Positions 19,249 through 28,464 are shown, numbered from the stretch's first letter. The stretch is DNA of 64,000 nucleotides from an uncultured Rhodospirillales bacterium (GCA_903835235.1 CAILMF010000054.1:434001-498000), one strand, 5' to 3'. Notes: generated from the letters alone by a model not told the origin. Numbers and translations: made by a program.

Positions 19249-20009
19249 CCGGCCTCGATGCCCGGCGGCAGCATGGCGCGCAGCCGCTGGTAGTCCATCG
19301 GCGGGCCCATATGGGTCAGCACCGTCCGCCGCGGCCTGAGTCGCGCCACCCATTCCAGCACCTGGTCCAGGTTGGCGTGCACCTTGTGCGGCCTCAGCTG
19401 GAAGCAGCCGACCACCCAGGTATCCAACCCCTGGAGCTGCGGCATGCTCTCCTCGGGGATCATCACCACGTCGGTGCTGTAGGCGAAGTCGCCGACGCGC
19501 ACGCCCAGCGTATCCATCACCCCGTGGTCCTGGCGGAACACCGTCACCTCAAGGCCGGCGGCCTCGAAGCTCTGGTCGTATTCAACCCGCCGGGGTTCCA
19601 GCGCCGGGCGGAAGAACATCGGAGGCGTGGCCGGCCGGAAGGCGTAGTCGAAGCGGTCCTCGGCCTTCAGCAGCGTGGTCTTGGTGCCGTAGCAGTCCAG
19701 CGTATCGCCGATATTGCGGTTGATCTGCCGGATATCGTCGATGCCCATGATGTGGTCGGCATGGGCATGGGTCAGCACCAGCGCATGCACCTTGCTGATC
19801 CGCGCCGCCAGCAATTGCTGGCGCAAATCCGGCCCGGCATCGATCAGCAGGCGCCGGCCATCCGCGCCCTCGATGACGCAGCTGGTGCGGGTGCGGCGGT
19901 TGCGCGGCTCGGCGGGGTCGCAGTCACCCCAATCACCCTGGCCATCCGCACCGCCCAGCTGGGGCACGCCGCCGGAGCCACCGGTGCCGAGCAGGGTGAC
20001 CTTCAGCAT
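19215..20009 (-). CDS. MBL-fold metallo-hydrolase (PhnP-like)
   Basis: 264 residues. The metallo-beta-lactamase HxHxDH motif is at H81, H83, D85 and H86 (LTHAHADH), preceded by the usual LIDAGPD strand and followed by later metal-ligand candidates (FRQDHG, LTHMG). The N-terminus (LLGTGGSGGVPQ) is typical of the PhnP/phosphoribosyl cyclic phosphodiesterase branch, and C30/C44 also fit that family. The ATG shares its A with the TGA of tatD (TGATG), so translation is probably coupled. In alphaproteobacteria such genes often follow metG-tatD. The substrate is not known from sequence. The last 34 bp overlap the convergent cyclase gene. Confidence 0.85.
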   Translation of the reverse strand: MLKVTLLGTGGSGGVPQLGGADGQGDWGDCDPAEPRNRRTRTSCVIEGADGRRLLIDAGPDLRQQLLAARISKVHALVLTHAHADHIMGIDDIRQINRNIGDTLDCYGTKTTLLKAEDRFDYAFRPATPPMFFRPALEPRRVEYDQSFEAAGLEVTVFRQDHGVMDTLGVRVGDFAYSTDVVMIPEESMPQLQGLDTWVVGCFQLRPHKVHANLDQVLEWVARLRPRRTVLTHMGPPMDYQRLRAMLPPGIEAGYDGMVLDVPG

Positions 20010-20782
20010 CACGCTGCCTTCGGAAACAGCCGGAAGAAATTGGCGGTGGTCAGCGCCTCGACCTCGGCCTGGCCGACCCCCCTCACCTGCGCCAGAACCT
20101 TGGCGGTATGGGCAACATAGGCCGGTTCGCACCTTTTGCCGCGCAGGGGCACGGGGGCCAGGTAGGGGCTGTCGGTTTCCACCAGCAGGCGGTCGGCCGG
20201 CATGTTGGCGGCAATCTCGCGGATCTCCGGCGACTTCGGGAAGGTCAGGATGCCCGAAAAGCTGAGGTAGCCGCCCATCGCCACGGCCTTTTCCGCCAAC
20301 TCCCGCCCGCTGGAAAAGCAGTGCAGCAGGAAGGGAAAGTCGCCGCCGGCGGCGCGTTCCTCGGCCAGGATCGTCGCCACATCCTCATCGGCGGCGCGGG
20401 CGTGGATGGCCAGCGGCAGGCCGGTGATCTGGCAGGCCCGGATATGCCGGCGGAAGTTTTCTGCTTGTGCCTCCCGCGGCGCCTTGTCGTAGAAATAGTC
20501 CAGCCCGGTCTCGCCGATGCCGATGACCTTCGGGTGTTCGGCCAGCGCCACCAGCTGCTCCACCGTGGGCAACTCGCCCTCCCCGGCATTGTGCGGGTGG
20601 ATGCCGACCGTGCCGTAAACATCCGGAAACCGCTCGGCGAGTTCCTTTACCCGCTCCCCTTGGGCGAAGCGGGTGCCGATAGTGACCATGCGGCCGACAC
20701 CGGCGGCGCGGGCGCGGCTGACGATGTCCTCGATCTCCGCCTCGACGAAGTAGTCGAGGTGGCAATGGCTATCGACCAGCAT
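20009..20782 (-). CDS. tatD: TatD family metal-dependent hydrolase/DNase
   Basis: 257 residues, the normal TatD size. It has the N-terminal metal motif DSHCHLD, the GIGETGLDYFYD segment, HxR in IHARAADED, LHCFSSG and the C-terminal VETDSPYLAP motif, so all metal ligands of the TIM-barrel amidohydrolase fold are present. TatD proteins are 3'-5' exonucleases and have been tied to DNA repair and D-aminoacyl-tRNA-type functions. ATG is 2 bp after the metG stop and the 3' end overlaps the MBL gene by one base, so it lies inside a coupled operon. A longer in-frame extension into metG has no support. Confidence 0.92.
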   Translation of the reverse strand: MLVDSHCHLDYFVEAEIEDIVSRARAAGVGRMVTIGTRFAQGERVKELAERFPDVYGTVGIHPHNAGEGELPTVEQLVALAEHPKVIGIGETGLDYFYDKAPREAQAENFRRHIRACQITGLPLAIHARAADEDVATILAEERAAGGDFPFLLHCFSSGRELAEKAVAMGGYLSFSGILTFPKSPEIREIAANMPADRLLVETDSPYLAPVPLRGKRCEPAYVAHTAKVLAQVRGVGQAEVEALTTANFFRLFPKAA

Positions 20783-20784
20783 GC

Positions 20785-22350
20785 TCAGGCGGCCTCGAAC
20801 TTGCGGAACAGCGGCGCCGGCGGCGGCAGCGCGGTGCCCTCGGGCAGCGGCGTGGCCAGGGCGGCGAAGTCCCGCTGGTCGGCGGGGACACCCAGTTGGT
20901 CCAGCATGGCGGCCATGGTGGTGGGCATGAAGGGCTGCAGCACGGTGGCATAGGCGCGCATGGCCGTGTGCAGGTGGCGCAGCACGTCGTTCATGCGGGC
21001 CAGGTCGGTCTTCTTCAGCGCCCAGGGCGCCTGCACGGTGATGTAGCCATTGGCTTCCCGCACGGCGGCCATCACGGTTTCCAACGCCAGGTGGAAGGCC
21101 TGCTGGTCCAGCTGCGCCTCCACCGCCGGCACCAGCGCATCCACGCTGGCGAACAGCGCCGCATCCGCCTCGGTCCGCGCCGCCGCCGCCGGCAGCACGC
21201 CGCCACAATTGCGTTGAATCAGCGAAAGGGTGCGGTTCGCCAGGTTGCCCAGCGCATCCGCCAACTCGCCATTCAGCCGCCGCGCCAGCGCCGCCTTGGA
21301 GAAGTCGCCATCCTGCCCGAACGGCACTTCCCGCAGCAGGAAGTAGCGGACGGGGTCCAACCCGTATTCCTCCACCAGCGCGAGGGGATCGATGACGTTG
21401 CCCAGAGACTTGCTGATCTTCTGCCCCTCATTGGTCCACCAACCATGGGCGAAGACGCGCTTCGCATGCGGCAGACCGGCGGCCATCAGGAAGGCGGGCC
21501 AATAGATGGTGTGGAACCGCACGATATCCTTGCCGACGAAATGCACATCGGCCGGCCAGAACTTCCAGCGCTCCGCATTCACATCCGGGTAGCCGGCGGC
21601 GGTGATGTAGTTGGTCAGCGCGTCCAGCCACACATACATCACATGCGCCTCGTCCCCCGGCACCTTCACCCCCCAGGTGAAGGAGGTACGGGAAATGCTG
21701 AGGTCCAGCTTCTGCGGCGTCTCAGCGAAGTCCTTCAAGCCCTGCTGAATAAAAGCCTTTACCTCGTTCCGCCGGCTCTCGGGCGCAATGTCGATCCGCT
21801 CGGGGTGCCCCTCCGGCAGGTCATAGCGGCGCAGCAGTTCCGGCAGCCACTTGCCCAGGCGGAAGAAGTAGGAAGGCTCCTTCACCCAGGCCACCGGCGC
21901 ACCTGATGGCGCGTACTTCACGCCGTCCCGCTCAACCAGTTCGTCCAGCCCATAGAAGGCTTCGTCGCGCACCGCGTACCAGCCTTCATAGGCGCCCAGG
22001 TAGATCTCGCCGCGCGAGGCCAACTCGGTCCAAAGCGCCTGGCAGGCCGCCTTGTGGCGGGGTTCCGTGGTGCGGATGAAGTCGTCGTTGGAAAAGCCCA
22101 TCGCCACGGCCAGTTCCCGAAAACTCTGGCTCACCTGGTCGGTGAAGGCCTGCGGGTCCATGCCGGCATCCTGCGCCGCCTTCTCCACCTTCTGGCCGTG
22201 CTCGTCCGTGCCGGTGAGGAAGAACACCTCATGCCCGGCCAGCCGCTTCCAGCGCGCCAGCACATCGGTCGCCAGTGACGTATAGGCGTGGCCGATATGC
22301 GGTTTGTCGTTCACGTAATAGATCGGCGTCGTGTAGTAGAACGTTGACAT
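20785..22350 (-). CDS. metG: Methionyl-tRNA synthetase
   Basis: 521 residues; charges tRNA-Met with methionine. The class I signature HIGH is exact (H18-IG-H21) and the KMSKS loop reads KISKS at about residue 311. WWTNEGQKIS, FxHTIYWPAFLM and the C-terminal anticodon-binding helical domain are also present. The length matches the short alphaproteobacterial MetRS without a C-terminal tRNA-binding extension. It sits 12 bp after holB and 2 bp before tatD. Confidence 0.97.
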   Translation of the reverse strand: MSTFYYTTPIYYVNDKPHIGHAYTSLATDVLARWKRLAGHEVFFLTGTDEHGQKVEKAAQDAGMDPQAFTDQVSQSFRELAVAMGFSNDDFIRTTEPRHKAACQALWTELASRGEIYLGAYEGWYAVRDEAFYGLDELVERDGVKYAPSGAPVAWVKEPSYFFRLGKWLPELLRRYDLPEGHPERIDIAPESRRNEVKAFIQQGLKDFAETPQKLDLSISRTSFTWGVKVPGDEAHVMYVWLDALTNYITAAGYPDVNAERWKFWPADVHFVGKDIVRFHTIYWPAFLMAAGLPHAKRVFAHGWWTNEGQKISKSLGNVIDPLALVEEYGLDPVRYFLLREVPFGQDGDFSKAALARRLNGELADALGNLANRTLSLIQRNCGGVLPAAAARTEADAALFASVDALVPAVEAQLDQQAFHLALETVMAAVREANGYITVQAPWALKKTDLARMNDVLRHLHTAMRAYATVLQPFMPTTMAAMLDQLGVPADQRDFAALATPLPEGTALPPPAPLFRKFEAA

Positions 22351-22362
22351 TGCGGCTTTCTT

Positions 22363-23379
22363 TCAGCGCGCGGAGAGCCAGGAAAGCCCGGTCAGCACGG
22401 CCTGCTTGCGGTCCAGGTTCAGGCGTTCCGTCTCATCCGCCAGGCGGCCCAGCCTATCCCACAGCACCGACCACTCGGCAAGCGAACGGGCGGTGACGAA
22501 GCCGCTCGCGCCCTCGCGCGCCGCTTGCCGCGTCGCCGCCGCCAGCGCCCGGCGCAGCAGGGCGAAGAAGGTCACCATGGCCCCGGGGTCGCGCCGCCCG
22601 GCCACGCGGTCCGCCACCACCATGGCCTGGCGCGGCTCCAGCGCCGGCAGGGCGCCCAGCACCTTCTCCACCAGGTCCTGCAACTCCAGCCCCTCGGCTT
22701 CCGCCAGCGTCAGCGCCCGGCCCGGCGCGCCATCTGCAATACGCGCCAGGGTGCCGCGTTGGCCGGCATCCAACTCCGGCAGCCAGCGGCCGAGCAGCCC
22801 GGCCATCGCGTTCTCGGCCAGCGGGTGCAGGTCCAGCCGGCGGCAGCGGCTGCGGATGGTTGGGAGCAGCCGGTCCGGCGCGCTTGATGTCATCAGCAGC
22901 ACGGTGCGCGGCGGCGGCTCCTCCAGCGTCTTCAGCAGAATATTGGGCACGGTCAGGCTGTCGGCGCGCTCGACCTCATCGATGATCACGCAGCGCCAAC
23001 CGCCCTCGGCCGAGGTGAAGGACAGGAAGCGCACGGCGGCGCGGGCGTCCTCGGCGCGCAGGATCTCCTTCTTGCCCTTGTCGCCGGTATTGGCCTGCAT
23101 GGTGAACAGGTCTGCATGCGCGCCGGCGGTGATGCGGCGGAACACCGGGCTTTCCGGCGCCAGGTAAAGCGGCGCCTGGCCCGGCACCGGCGGCGGCAGA
23201 CCCGCCAGCAGCCAGCGGGCGAAGCGGAAGGCCAGCGTCGCCTTGCCCACGCCCGGCAGCCCCGCGATCAGCCAGGCATGATGCAGCCTGCCGGACAGCG
23301 CCGCTTCCATCAGCGTGGTCGCTGCGTCGTCCTGGCCGACCAGTTCCGGGTTGGCGCGTGGCTCCGGCGGCAGGCTCAC
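22363..23379 (-). CDS. holB: DNA polymerase III subunit delta'
   Basis: 338 residues from a GTG that overlaps the tmk stop (GTGA). This clamp-loader subunit opens and loads the beta clamp. It has HHAWLIAGLPGVGKATLA (P-loop at residues 40-47), the sensor region EVERADSLTVPNILLKTLEEPP typical of delta'/gamma, and SRCRRLDLHPL with the arginine-finger SRC motif. The C-terminal collar domain is less conserved, as usual. An upstream extension in the same frame only runs through tmk and is rejected. Confidence 0.92.
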   Translation of the reverse strand: MSLPPEPRANPELVGQDDAATTLMEAALSGRLHHAWLIAGLPGVGKATLAFRFARWLLAGLPPPVPGQAPLYLAPESPVFRRITAGAHADLFTMQANTGDKGKKEILRAEDARAAVRFLSFTSAEGGWRCVIIDEVERADSLTVPNILLKTLEEPPPRTVLLMTSSAPDRLLPTIRSRCRRLDLHPLAENAMAGLLGRWLPELDAGQRGTLARIADGAPGRALTLAEAEGLELQDLVEKVLGALPALEPRQAMVVADRVAGRRDPGAMVTFFALLRRALAAATRQAAREGASGFVTARSLAEWSVLWDRLGRLADETERLNLDRKQAVLTGLSWLSAR

Positions 23380-24032
23380 CCGGCGGCGCCCAGGGCGAAG
23401 CGGGCACGCACCGCCTGCGAGATCGCGGCGGTAACGCTCGCCGTGCTGCCGCTCGCGTCCAGCAGCAGGCAGCGCTCCGGCTCGGCCGCGGCAATGGCGC
23501 GGAAGCCGGCGTGGATGCGCTGGTGGAAGGCCAGGCCCATGGTCTCGTAGCGGTCCGGGCCGGCGCCAGCCGGCTGCCCGGCCCGTTGCAGCACCCGCCT
23601 CAGCCCGGCCTCCGGCGCGATGTCCAGCACCAGCGTCAGGTCCGGCCGCAGCCCGTCCAGCGCCACCTCGGCCAGCTTGTCCCACACCGCCCTCGGCACG
23701 CCCTGGCCGAAGCACTGGTAGGCCAGCGTGCTGTCGGCGAAGCGGTCGCAGACCACCCACATGCCCGCTTCCAGCGCCGGGCGGATCGCCGCCACCACAT
23801 GTTCCCGCCGCGCCGCGAAATGCAGCATGCACTCGGCCACGCCGTCCCACTTCGCCATGGCATTGCCCAGCAGCAGGCCGCGGATCGCCTCGGCGCCCGG
23901 GGAGCCGCCGGGTTCCCGCGTCCGCAGCACCGGCAGCCCCGCGGCGGCCAGGCTCTCGGCCAGCAGCCGCGCCTGGGTGGACTTGCCGGCGCCCTCCCCG
24001 CCTTCGAGGGTAATGAACCGGCCGGTGGTCAC
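23376..24032 (-). CDS. tmk: Thymidylate kinase
   Basis: 218 residues from GTG (GTGA overlap with the carboxypeptidase stop). It phosphorylates dTMP to dTDP. The P-loop GGEGAGKST is at residues 11-19, with TREPGGSPGAEAIR, the DRFADSTLAYQ motif (substrate DR) and the LID-region RAGQPAGAGPDRYE. Length and motif order are standard. It is coupled to holB, an arrangement common in proteobacteria. Confidence 0.95.
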   Translation of the reverse strand: MTTGRFITLEGGEGAGKSTQARLLAESLAAAGLPVLRTREPGGSPGAEAIRGLLLGNAMAKWDGVAECMLHFAARREHVVAAIRPALEAGMWVVCDRFADSTLAYQCFGQGVPRAVWDKLAEVALDGLRPDLTLVLDIAPEAGLRRVLQRAGQPAGAGPDRYETMGLAFHQRIHAGFRAIAAAEPERCLLLDASGSTASVTAAISQAVRARFALGAAG

Positions 24033-25294
24033 GACCCCATCCAGCGCCCGAGCACCTTGGGAATCCGCCCCATCATGCCCAACCGCTCCACATCCGCCCC
24101 CGCCAGCAGCGGCAGCGACATCGTCGCCACCCCCTGCCCGGCAATCTCCAGCCGGCCGAGTTCCTGGCCCTTCAGCACCGGCGCCGGTATCGGCGTATCG
24201 TAGCGTACCTTGGCTGTCAGGTTGCGGCGCCAGCTGCGCGGCAGGGTCACCACCAGGTCGCGGCCTTCCCGCCCGCCGAAGATCAGCGGCACGGTCGGAC
24301 GGGCGCCCAGCCAGACCGGCACTTCCTCCACCACCTCGGCGGTCTTGAACAGCACCACGTTCTCGAACTCGCGGAAGCCCCATTCGGTCAGCCGGTCTGG
24401 CTCCTCGGCCCGCGCCCGCATGGTCGGCAGGCCGTTCACCACCACGATCAGCCGGCGTTCGCCGCGCTTGGTGGAGGAGACCAGGCCGTAGCCACCTTCC
24501 TCGGTATGACCGGTCTTCAGGCCATCGGTGCCGGCGGTGCGTTCCAGCAGCGGGTTGCGGTTCTGCTGGGTGATGTTGTTCCAGCTGAAGCTGCGCTGGT
24601 TGAAGAAGTGGTAGTACTCCGGAAAATCCAGGATCAGCCGCTTGGTCAGCCGCGCCAGGTCCCGCGTCGTCATGCGGTGTTCCGGGTCCGGCCAGCCGGT
24701 GGAGTTGCGGAAGGTGCTGGCGGTAAGGCCGATCCGCCGGCCGGTCTGGGTGGCCAGGTCGGAGAATTGCTGCTCGCTGCCGGAGATGCCCTCGGCCAGC
24801 ACCACGCAGGCGTCGTTGCCGGAATGCACGATGACACCATGGATCAGGTTCTCCACCGAGATCGTGCTGCCGACTTCCACGAACATGCGGCTGCCGCCCA
24901 TGTTGCGGGCGCGGGCTGTCACCGGCAGTTCCTGCGCCAGTTGCAGCTTGCCTTCCTTCAGCCGCTGGAACACCAGGTACAGCGTCATCAGCTTGGACAT
25001 GGATGACGGCGCCATGCGCTCGTCAGCGGCCTTCTCCAACAGCACCGTGTCGGTGTCGAAGTCGATCACCAGGGCCTGCTTGGCCGGCGTGTCCAGCGGG
25101 CCCAGCAGCGTGGCGGCGGGCGGGCCGGCGGGCGGCGGCGGCTCGCGCCGGGGCGCCGGGGCCGGGCGCTGGGCCGGGCGGTTCTGCGCCAGCGCGGGCA
25201 CCGGCAAGGCAAGCCCCGCCAGCAATGCCCCACGACGGCCCAGGCGTGGCAGCAGCCGGGCCACCAGGTCGATCGTCTTTTCCGTCCAGGCCAT
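24029..25294 (-). CDS. D-alanyl-D-alanine carboxypeptidase (PBP5/6 type)
   Basis: 421 residues. Removes the terminal D-Ala of peptidoglycan stem peptides in the periplasm. A hydrophobic export segment (about residues 22-36, ending ALA) is followed by a proline-rich linker, then the S11 peptidase domain with S98-M-S-K101, S158-G-N160 and K260-T-G262. A C-terminal PBP5-associated beta domain follows (VPLIFGGREGRDLVVTLPR), then a weakly amphipathic tail. About 160 non-coding bases separate it from rlpA upstream; it overlaps tmk by 4 bp downstream. Which dac paralogue it is cannot be told. Confidence 0.92.
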   Translation of the reverse strand: MAWTEKTIDLVARLLPRLGRRGALLAGLALPVPALAQNRPAQRPAPAPRREPPPPAGPPAATLLGPLDTPAKQALVIDFDTDTVLLEKAADERMAPSSMSKLMTLYLVFQRLKEGKLQLAQELPVTARARNMGGSRMFVEVGSTISVENLIHGVIVHSGNDACVVLAEGISGSEQQFSDLATQTGRRIGLTASTFRNSTGWPDPEHRMTTRDLARLTKRLILDFPEYYHFFNQRSFSWNNITQQNRNPLLERTAGTDGLKTGHTEEGGYGLVSSTKRGERRLIVVVNGLPTMRARAEEPDRLTEWGFREFENVVLFKTAEVVEEVPVWLGARPTVPLIFGGREGRDLVVTLPRSWRRNLTAKVRYDTPIPAPVLKGQELGRLEIAGQGVATMSLPLLAGADVERLGMMGRIPKVLGRWMGS

Positions 25295-25454
25295 GCTGGT
25301 TGGTCCCCAAGGGGTGAAGCTGCAATGCCGGATCGGCCAGGGCGGAATCGCCGCCGGCCGCTGTCCAGGCTCTCATACCAATCTTGCGCCGGGCATACGC
25401 CCGCTGCCGGTGTGGCCTCAAGTCACTCGATGCGCCATTCGGGGCGCGGCCGCG

Positions 25455-26360
25455 CTATTCCACCACCACCCGCGCCTCGGGCAGCCCGGCGCCGAGCGCC
25501 CCGGCGAAGGCGGCATCCACCTCGGCCACGCTGAAATAGGGCCCGGCGACCACGCGATACTGCGCGCTGCGGCCGCTGCCCTGCTGTTCCACCCGCGCCC
25601 GCAAGCCAGCGATTCGCGCCGCCTGGCGCTGCGCCAGATCCCGCCGGAAGAAGCTGCCGGCCTCCAGCATCAGGCGGCCCGGCCCGGCCGGGCGCTGGCT
25701 GAGCTGTTCCGGCAACGGGTTGGGCGGCAGGTCCGGCGTGACGTCCGCCACCGTACTGACGGCAGGGCCGCGCACCGACGCCTCCCGCACGCGGGTGCTT
25801 TGGCGGGCGCCTTCCAGCGGCGCCAGCGCCTCGCGCTCCACCCGGCCGGTTGGCGCCGCCTGCACCGCAATCTCGGTGCGTTCGGTGCTGGGGAGCTGCC
25901 CGGCCAGGGCGCGGCTTGGCGCCGTCTCCACCACCACCCGCACCTGCACCGCACCGCCGGCGGGCACGCCCAGCAGCGTCGCGGCGCGGCTGGAAAGCCC
26001 GATCAGCCGCGCCGGGTTCTGCGGCCCGCGGTCATTCACCCGCAGCTTCAGCTCACGGCCATTTTCCAGGTTGGTGACGCTGACGATGGCCGGCAGTTGC
26101 ATGGTCCGATGCGCCGCCATCAACTGGTCGGGGTCGAAGATCTCGCCATTTGCGGTACGGCGCCCGGCGGTGCGGTCCGGCAGCACCGCGGCCAGCCCGG
26201 CCTGGGTGCCGGCGAAATCCTCCTTCGGGTAGCTCCACATGCCCCCGAGTTCATAGGGCTGGCCGAGCATGTAGCGCGCCGCCGGGGCGGGCGGCGGCGG
26301 CTTGGTCTCGCAACCCGGCAGCAGCGCCAGCAGCAGGAGCAGCCCGGCGGCACGCCTCAT
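25455..26360 (-). CDS. rlpA: RlpA-like lipoprotein with SPOR domain
   Basis: 301 residues. The signal MRRAAGLLLLLALLPGC ends in a lipobox (Cys17), so an outer-membrane lipoprotein is expected. Residues ~30-130 are the double-psi beta-barrel (GLAAVLPDRTAGRRTANGE, LKLRVNDRGP), a variable linker follows, and the last ~75 residues form a SPOR peptidoglycan-binding domain (LEAGSFFRRDLAQRQAARI). RlpA proteins bind or cleave denuded septal glycan. The usual DPBB catalytic Asp is present in VNDRGP. The start overlaps the mltB stop (ATGA). Confidence 0.88.
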   Translation of the reverse strand: MRRAAGLLLLLALLPGCETKPPPPAPAARYMLGQPYELGGMWSYPKEDFAGTQAGLAAVLPDRTAGRRTANGEIFDPDQLMAAHRTMQLPAIVSVTNLENGRELKLRVNDRGPQNPARLIGLSSRAATLLGVPAGGAVQVRVVVETAPSRALAGQLPSTERTEIAVQAAPTGRVEREALAPLEGARQSTRVREASVRGPAVSTVADVTPDLPPNPLPEQLSQRPAGPGRLMLEAGSFFRRDLAQRQAARIAGLRARVEQQGSGRSAQYRVVAGPYFSVAEVDAAFAGALGAGLPEARVVVE

Positions 26361-27385
26361 CCGACCGCATCCGCCAGCAGGCCAACGCCCAGGGTGTAGA
26401 AGTTGGAGGGGTTGTAGCGGCGGATGGCGCCGAAATTGTTGAACACCATGAAGGCCTGGCGGCTCGGCCCGTTCGGCGCGTCCGGCAGCAGCACCGCGGC
26501 TTCCAGCGCCGGCAGCGCGCCGCCGTCCCGGCTGCGCACCCCGGCATTGAGCCATTCCTGCACCTGGCGCCGCTTCTCCCGGCCGGTCTGCTCGATATCG
26601 AAGCCCGGCGGCAGCACGACTTCCCTGATCCACGGCTCCCCGGTGCGCCAGCCGCTGCGGGCCAGGTAGTTGGCGATGCTGGCCAGCGCATCCGCCCGGC
26701 TGTCCCAGATGTTGCGGTGGCCGTCGCCGTCGAAATCCACCGCGAAGCGCTCGAAGCTGGTGGGCATGAATTGCGGCTGGCCCATGGCCCCGGCCCAGCT
26801 GCCCTTCATGTGCGAAAGCGGCACATGGCCGGCGTGCAGGATCTTCAGCGCCGCCAGCAGCTCGGTCCGGAAGAAGGCCTTGCGCCTTCCGTCATAGGCC
26901 AGGGTGGCCAGCGCCTCGATGACGCTGAAGCCGCCGGTGTTGCCCCCGTAATTCGTCTCCATGCCCCAGATCGCCACCGGCAGCTGCGGCGCCACGCCGA
27001 AGCGGGTGCTGATGGCATCCAGCAGCACGCGGTTCTGCTGGAACAACTGGCGGCCACGGTCGATGCGGGCCTGCGGCACCACGCGGTCGCGATACTGTTC
27101 CCAGGTCAGGGTGAATTCCGGCTGGCGGCCGTCCAGCTCCAGCACCCGGGCATTCGGCGCCAGGCCGCGGAAGGCCGCGGTCAGGGTGGGCTGGGCGACT
27201 CCGGCCTTGCGGGCCTCCTCGGCCACGCCATCCAGGAAGCGCTCAAAGGGCGTCTTCTCCCGCTTCGGGGCGGCCGGCGGGGCTGGGCGGGCCGGTGGAT
27301 GCGGCGGAGCCGGGGCCTGGGCAGCGGCGATGGCCGGCAGCAGCGCGGTGCCGGCTACAGCCATGAGGGCGCGACGATGGACCAT
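26357..27385 (-). CDS. Lytic murein transglycosylase (MltB family)
   Basis: 342 residues from the ATG at 27385, which gives a clear signal peptide (VHRRALMAVAGTALLPAIAAAQA). A start 28 codons earlier would place the signal internally and run through the hairpin repeats, so it is rejected. Catalytic Glu is E143 in AIWGMETNYGG. SWAGAMGQPQFMPTSF, DFDGDGHRNIWDS and NNFGAIRRYNPSNFY are MltB-family hallmarks. It cleaves glycan strands to anhydro-muropeptides. It overlaps rlpA by 4 bp, a functional pair acting on septal peptidoglycan. Confidence 0.93.
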   Translation of the reverse strand: MVHRRALMAVAGTALLPAIAAAQAPAPPHPPARPAPPAAPKREKTPFERFLDGVAEEARKAGVAQPTLTAAFRGLAPNARVLELDGRQPEFTLTWEQYRDRVVPQARIDRGRQLFQQNRVLLDAISTRFGVAPQLPVAIWGMETNYGGNTGGFSVIEALATLAYDGRRKAFFRTELLAALKILHAGHVPLSHMKGSWAGAMGQPQFMPTSFERFAVDFDGDGHRNIWDSRADALASIANYLARSGWRTGEPWIREVVLPPGFDIEQTGREKRRQVQEWLNAGVRSRDGGALPALEAAVLLPDAPNGPSRQAFMVFNNFGAIRRYNPSNFYTLGVGLLADAVG

Positions 27386-27413
27386 GGCAAACAGGTGCCA
27401 CGCCTTGCGCCCC

Positions 27414-27475
27414 GCGGCAACGCCGCTGCTTGGGAGTGCGGCAACGCCGCTGGTCAGCGCCGCCGGCAACGCCGC
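27414..27475. repeat. Three short hairpin repeats between fkbM-type gene and mltB
   Basis: GCGGCAACGCCGC (5-bp arms, AAC loop) occurs at 27414-27426 and 27438-27450, with a one-base variant at 27463-27475. The spacing is 24-25 bp. They fill the 93-bp gap between two minus-strand genes and could act as a leader or processing structure, or simply be slippage products. Confidence 0.6.
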
Positions 27476-27478
27476 AGG

Positions 27479-28324
27479 TCAGGCCGGCGGCTCGTAGCGC
27501 TCCAGCCAGCCGTCATCGGCGCAGCAGGCCAGGTTGTCGAAGCCGGGACGGTGCACCAGGTGGTCATGCAGGAAGTGGTGCAGGGCTTCCCGGTTGGCGA
27601 TCCGTTGCGGCCGGCCGGCCTGGTCGAACCAGAACACGTGCCGGAAGCTGCCCATCAGCACTTCCATGACGTGTCGGGTATTGCGGTTGCCAAACACCAT
27701 CAGCGCGTAGCTGTTCAGTTCCATCGCCACGACCGGGTTGAACCGGCCGAGAGCGCCGACGGCACCGGCCAGCACTTCCGGCTCGAAGCCCTCGACGTCG
27801 ATCTTCAGCAGGTCCAGCCGGTTCAGCCCCGCCTGGGCAATGAAGGCGTCCACCGTGGTGGCCTGGACCTGGCGCAGGGGCATGCCGGCGGCGCCGATAT
27901 GCGCGCTGGTCACCACCTGGCTGGCCGAGGCCGAGACCGGGTGTTCATGCAGCGTCAGCGTGCCCGGCGCATCGGCCAGGGCCAGGTTGTGCGGCGTGGC
28001 GTTGGCCAGCGGGTCGTCGGCCAGGTTGGCCTGCAGGCAGCGGAAGGCCATGGTGCCTGGCTCGAAGGCATGAATCCGCCCGAGCGGCACCAGCGGCGCC
28101 AGGCCCAGCGTCACCAGGCCGATATTCGCCCCGGCATCGATCACCACCCCATCCCTTGGCAGCACGGCGCGGCCCAGCGCGAAGAGCGCCGCCTCGGCCT
28201 GGAGCACCGATGGCAGCTCGGCGAAATAGCTGTCGGATGCCTCCCCGCACAGGGTCACCTCCCGCCCGCCCAGCGTCAGCCGGGTCCAGGCGAGCCCGGC
28301 GGGCGGCGGGCGTTGATCCGACAT
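27479..28324 (-). CDS. FkbM family SAM-dependent methyltransferase
   Basis: 281 residues. SAM-binding motif I is VIDAGANIGLVTL (residues 61-73), followed by HAFEPGTMAF (motif II region) and LLKIDVEGFE, the FkbM-family signature. FkbM enzymes O-methylate sugars or polyketides; the substrate cannot be read here. It is upstream of mltB on the same strand but separated by 93 bp with hairpins, so cotranscription is uncertain. A divergent 140-bp region separates it from the MmgE/PrpD gene. Confidence 0.88.
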   Translation of the reverse strand: MSDQRPPPAGLAWTRLTLGGREVTLCGEASDSYFAELPSVLQAEAALFALGRAVLPRDGVVIDAGANIGLVTLGLAPLVPLGRIHAFEPGTMAFRCLQANLADDPLANATPHNLALADAPGTLTLHEHPVSASASQVVTSAHIGAAGMPLRQVQATTVDAFIAQAGLNRLDLLKIDVEGFEPEVLAGAVGALGRFNPVVAMELNSYALMVFGNRNTRHVMEVLMGSFRHVFWFDQAGRPQRIANREALHHFLHDHLVHRPGFDNLACCADDGWLERYEPPA

Positions 28325-28464
28325 GCGGGCTGATCCTCAGGCTGGCGGCAGGTGATGGGCTGAGCACCCGGTCGTCAACCTTGCAACGGGCATCGCATCC
28401 CCGAGACGGCGGCGGCGACTGGGGGTATAGAATGTGACGAATAGCCGTTTCCGAGGAACCGTCC

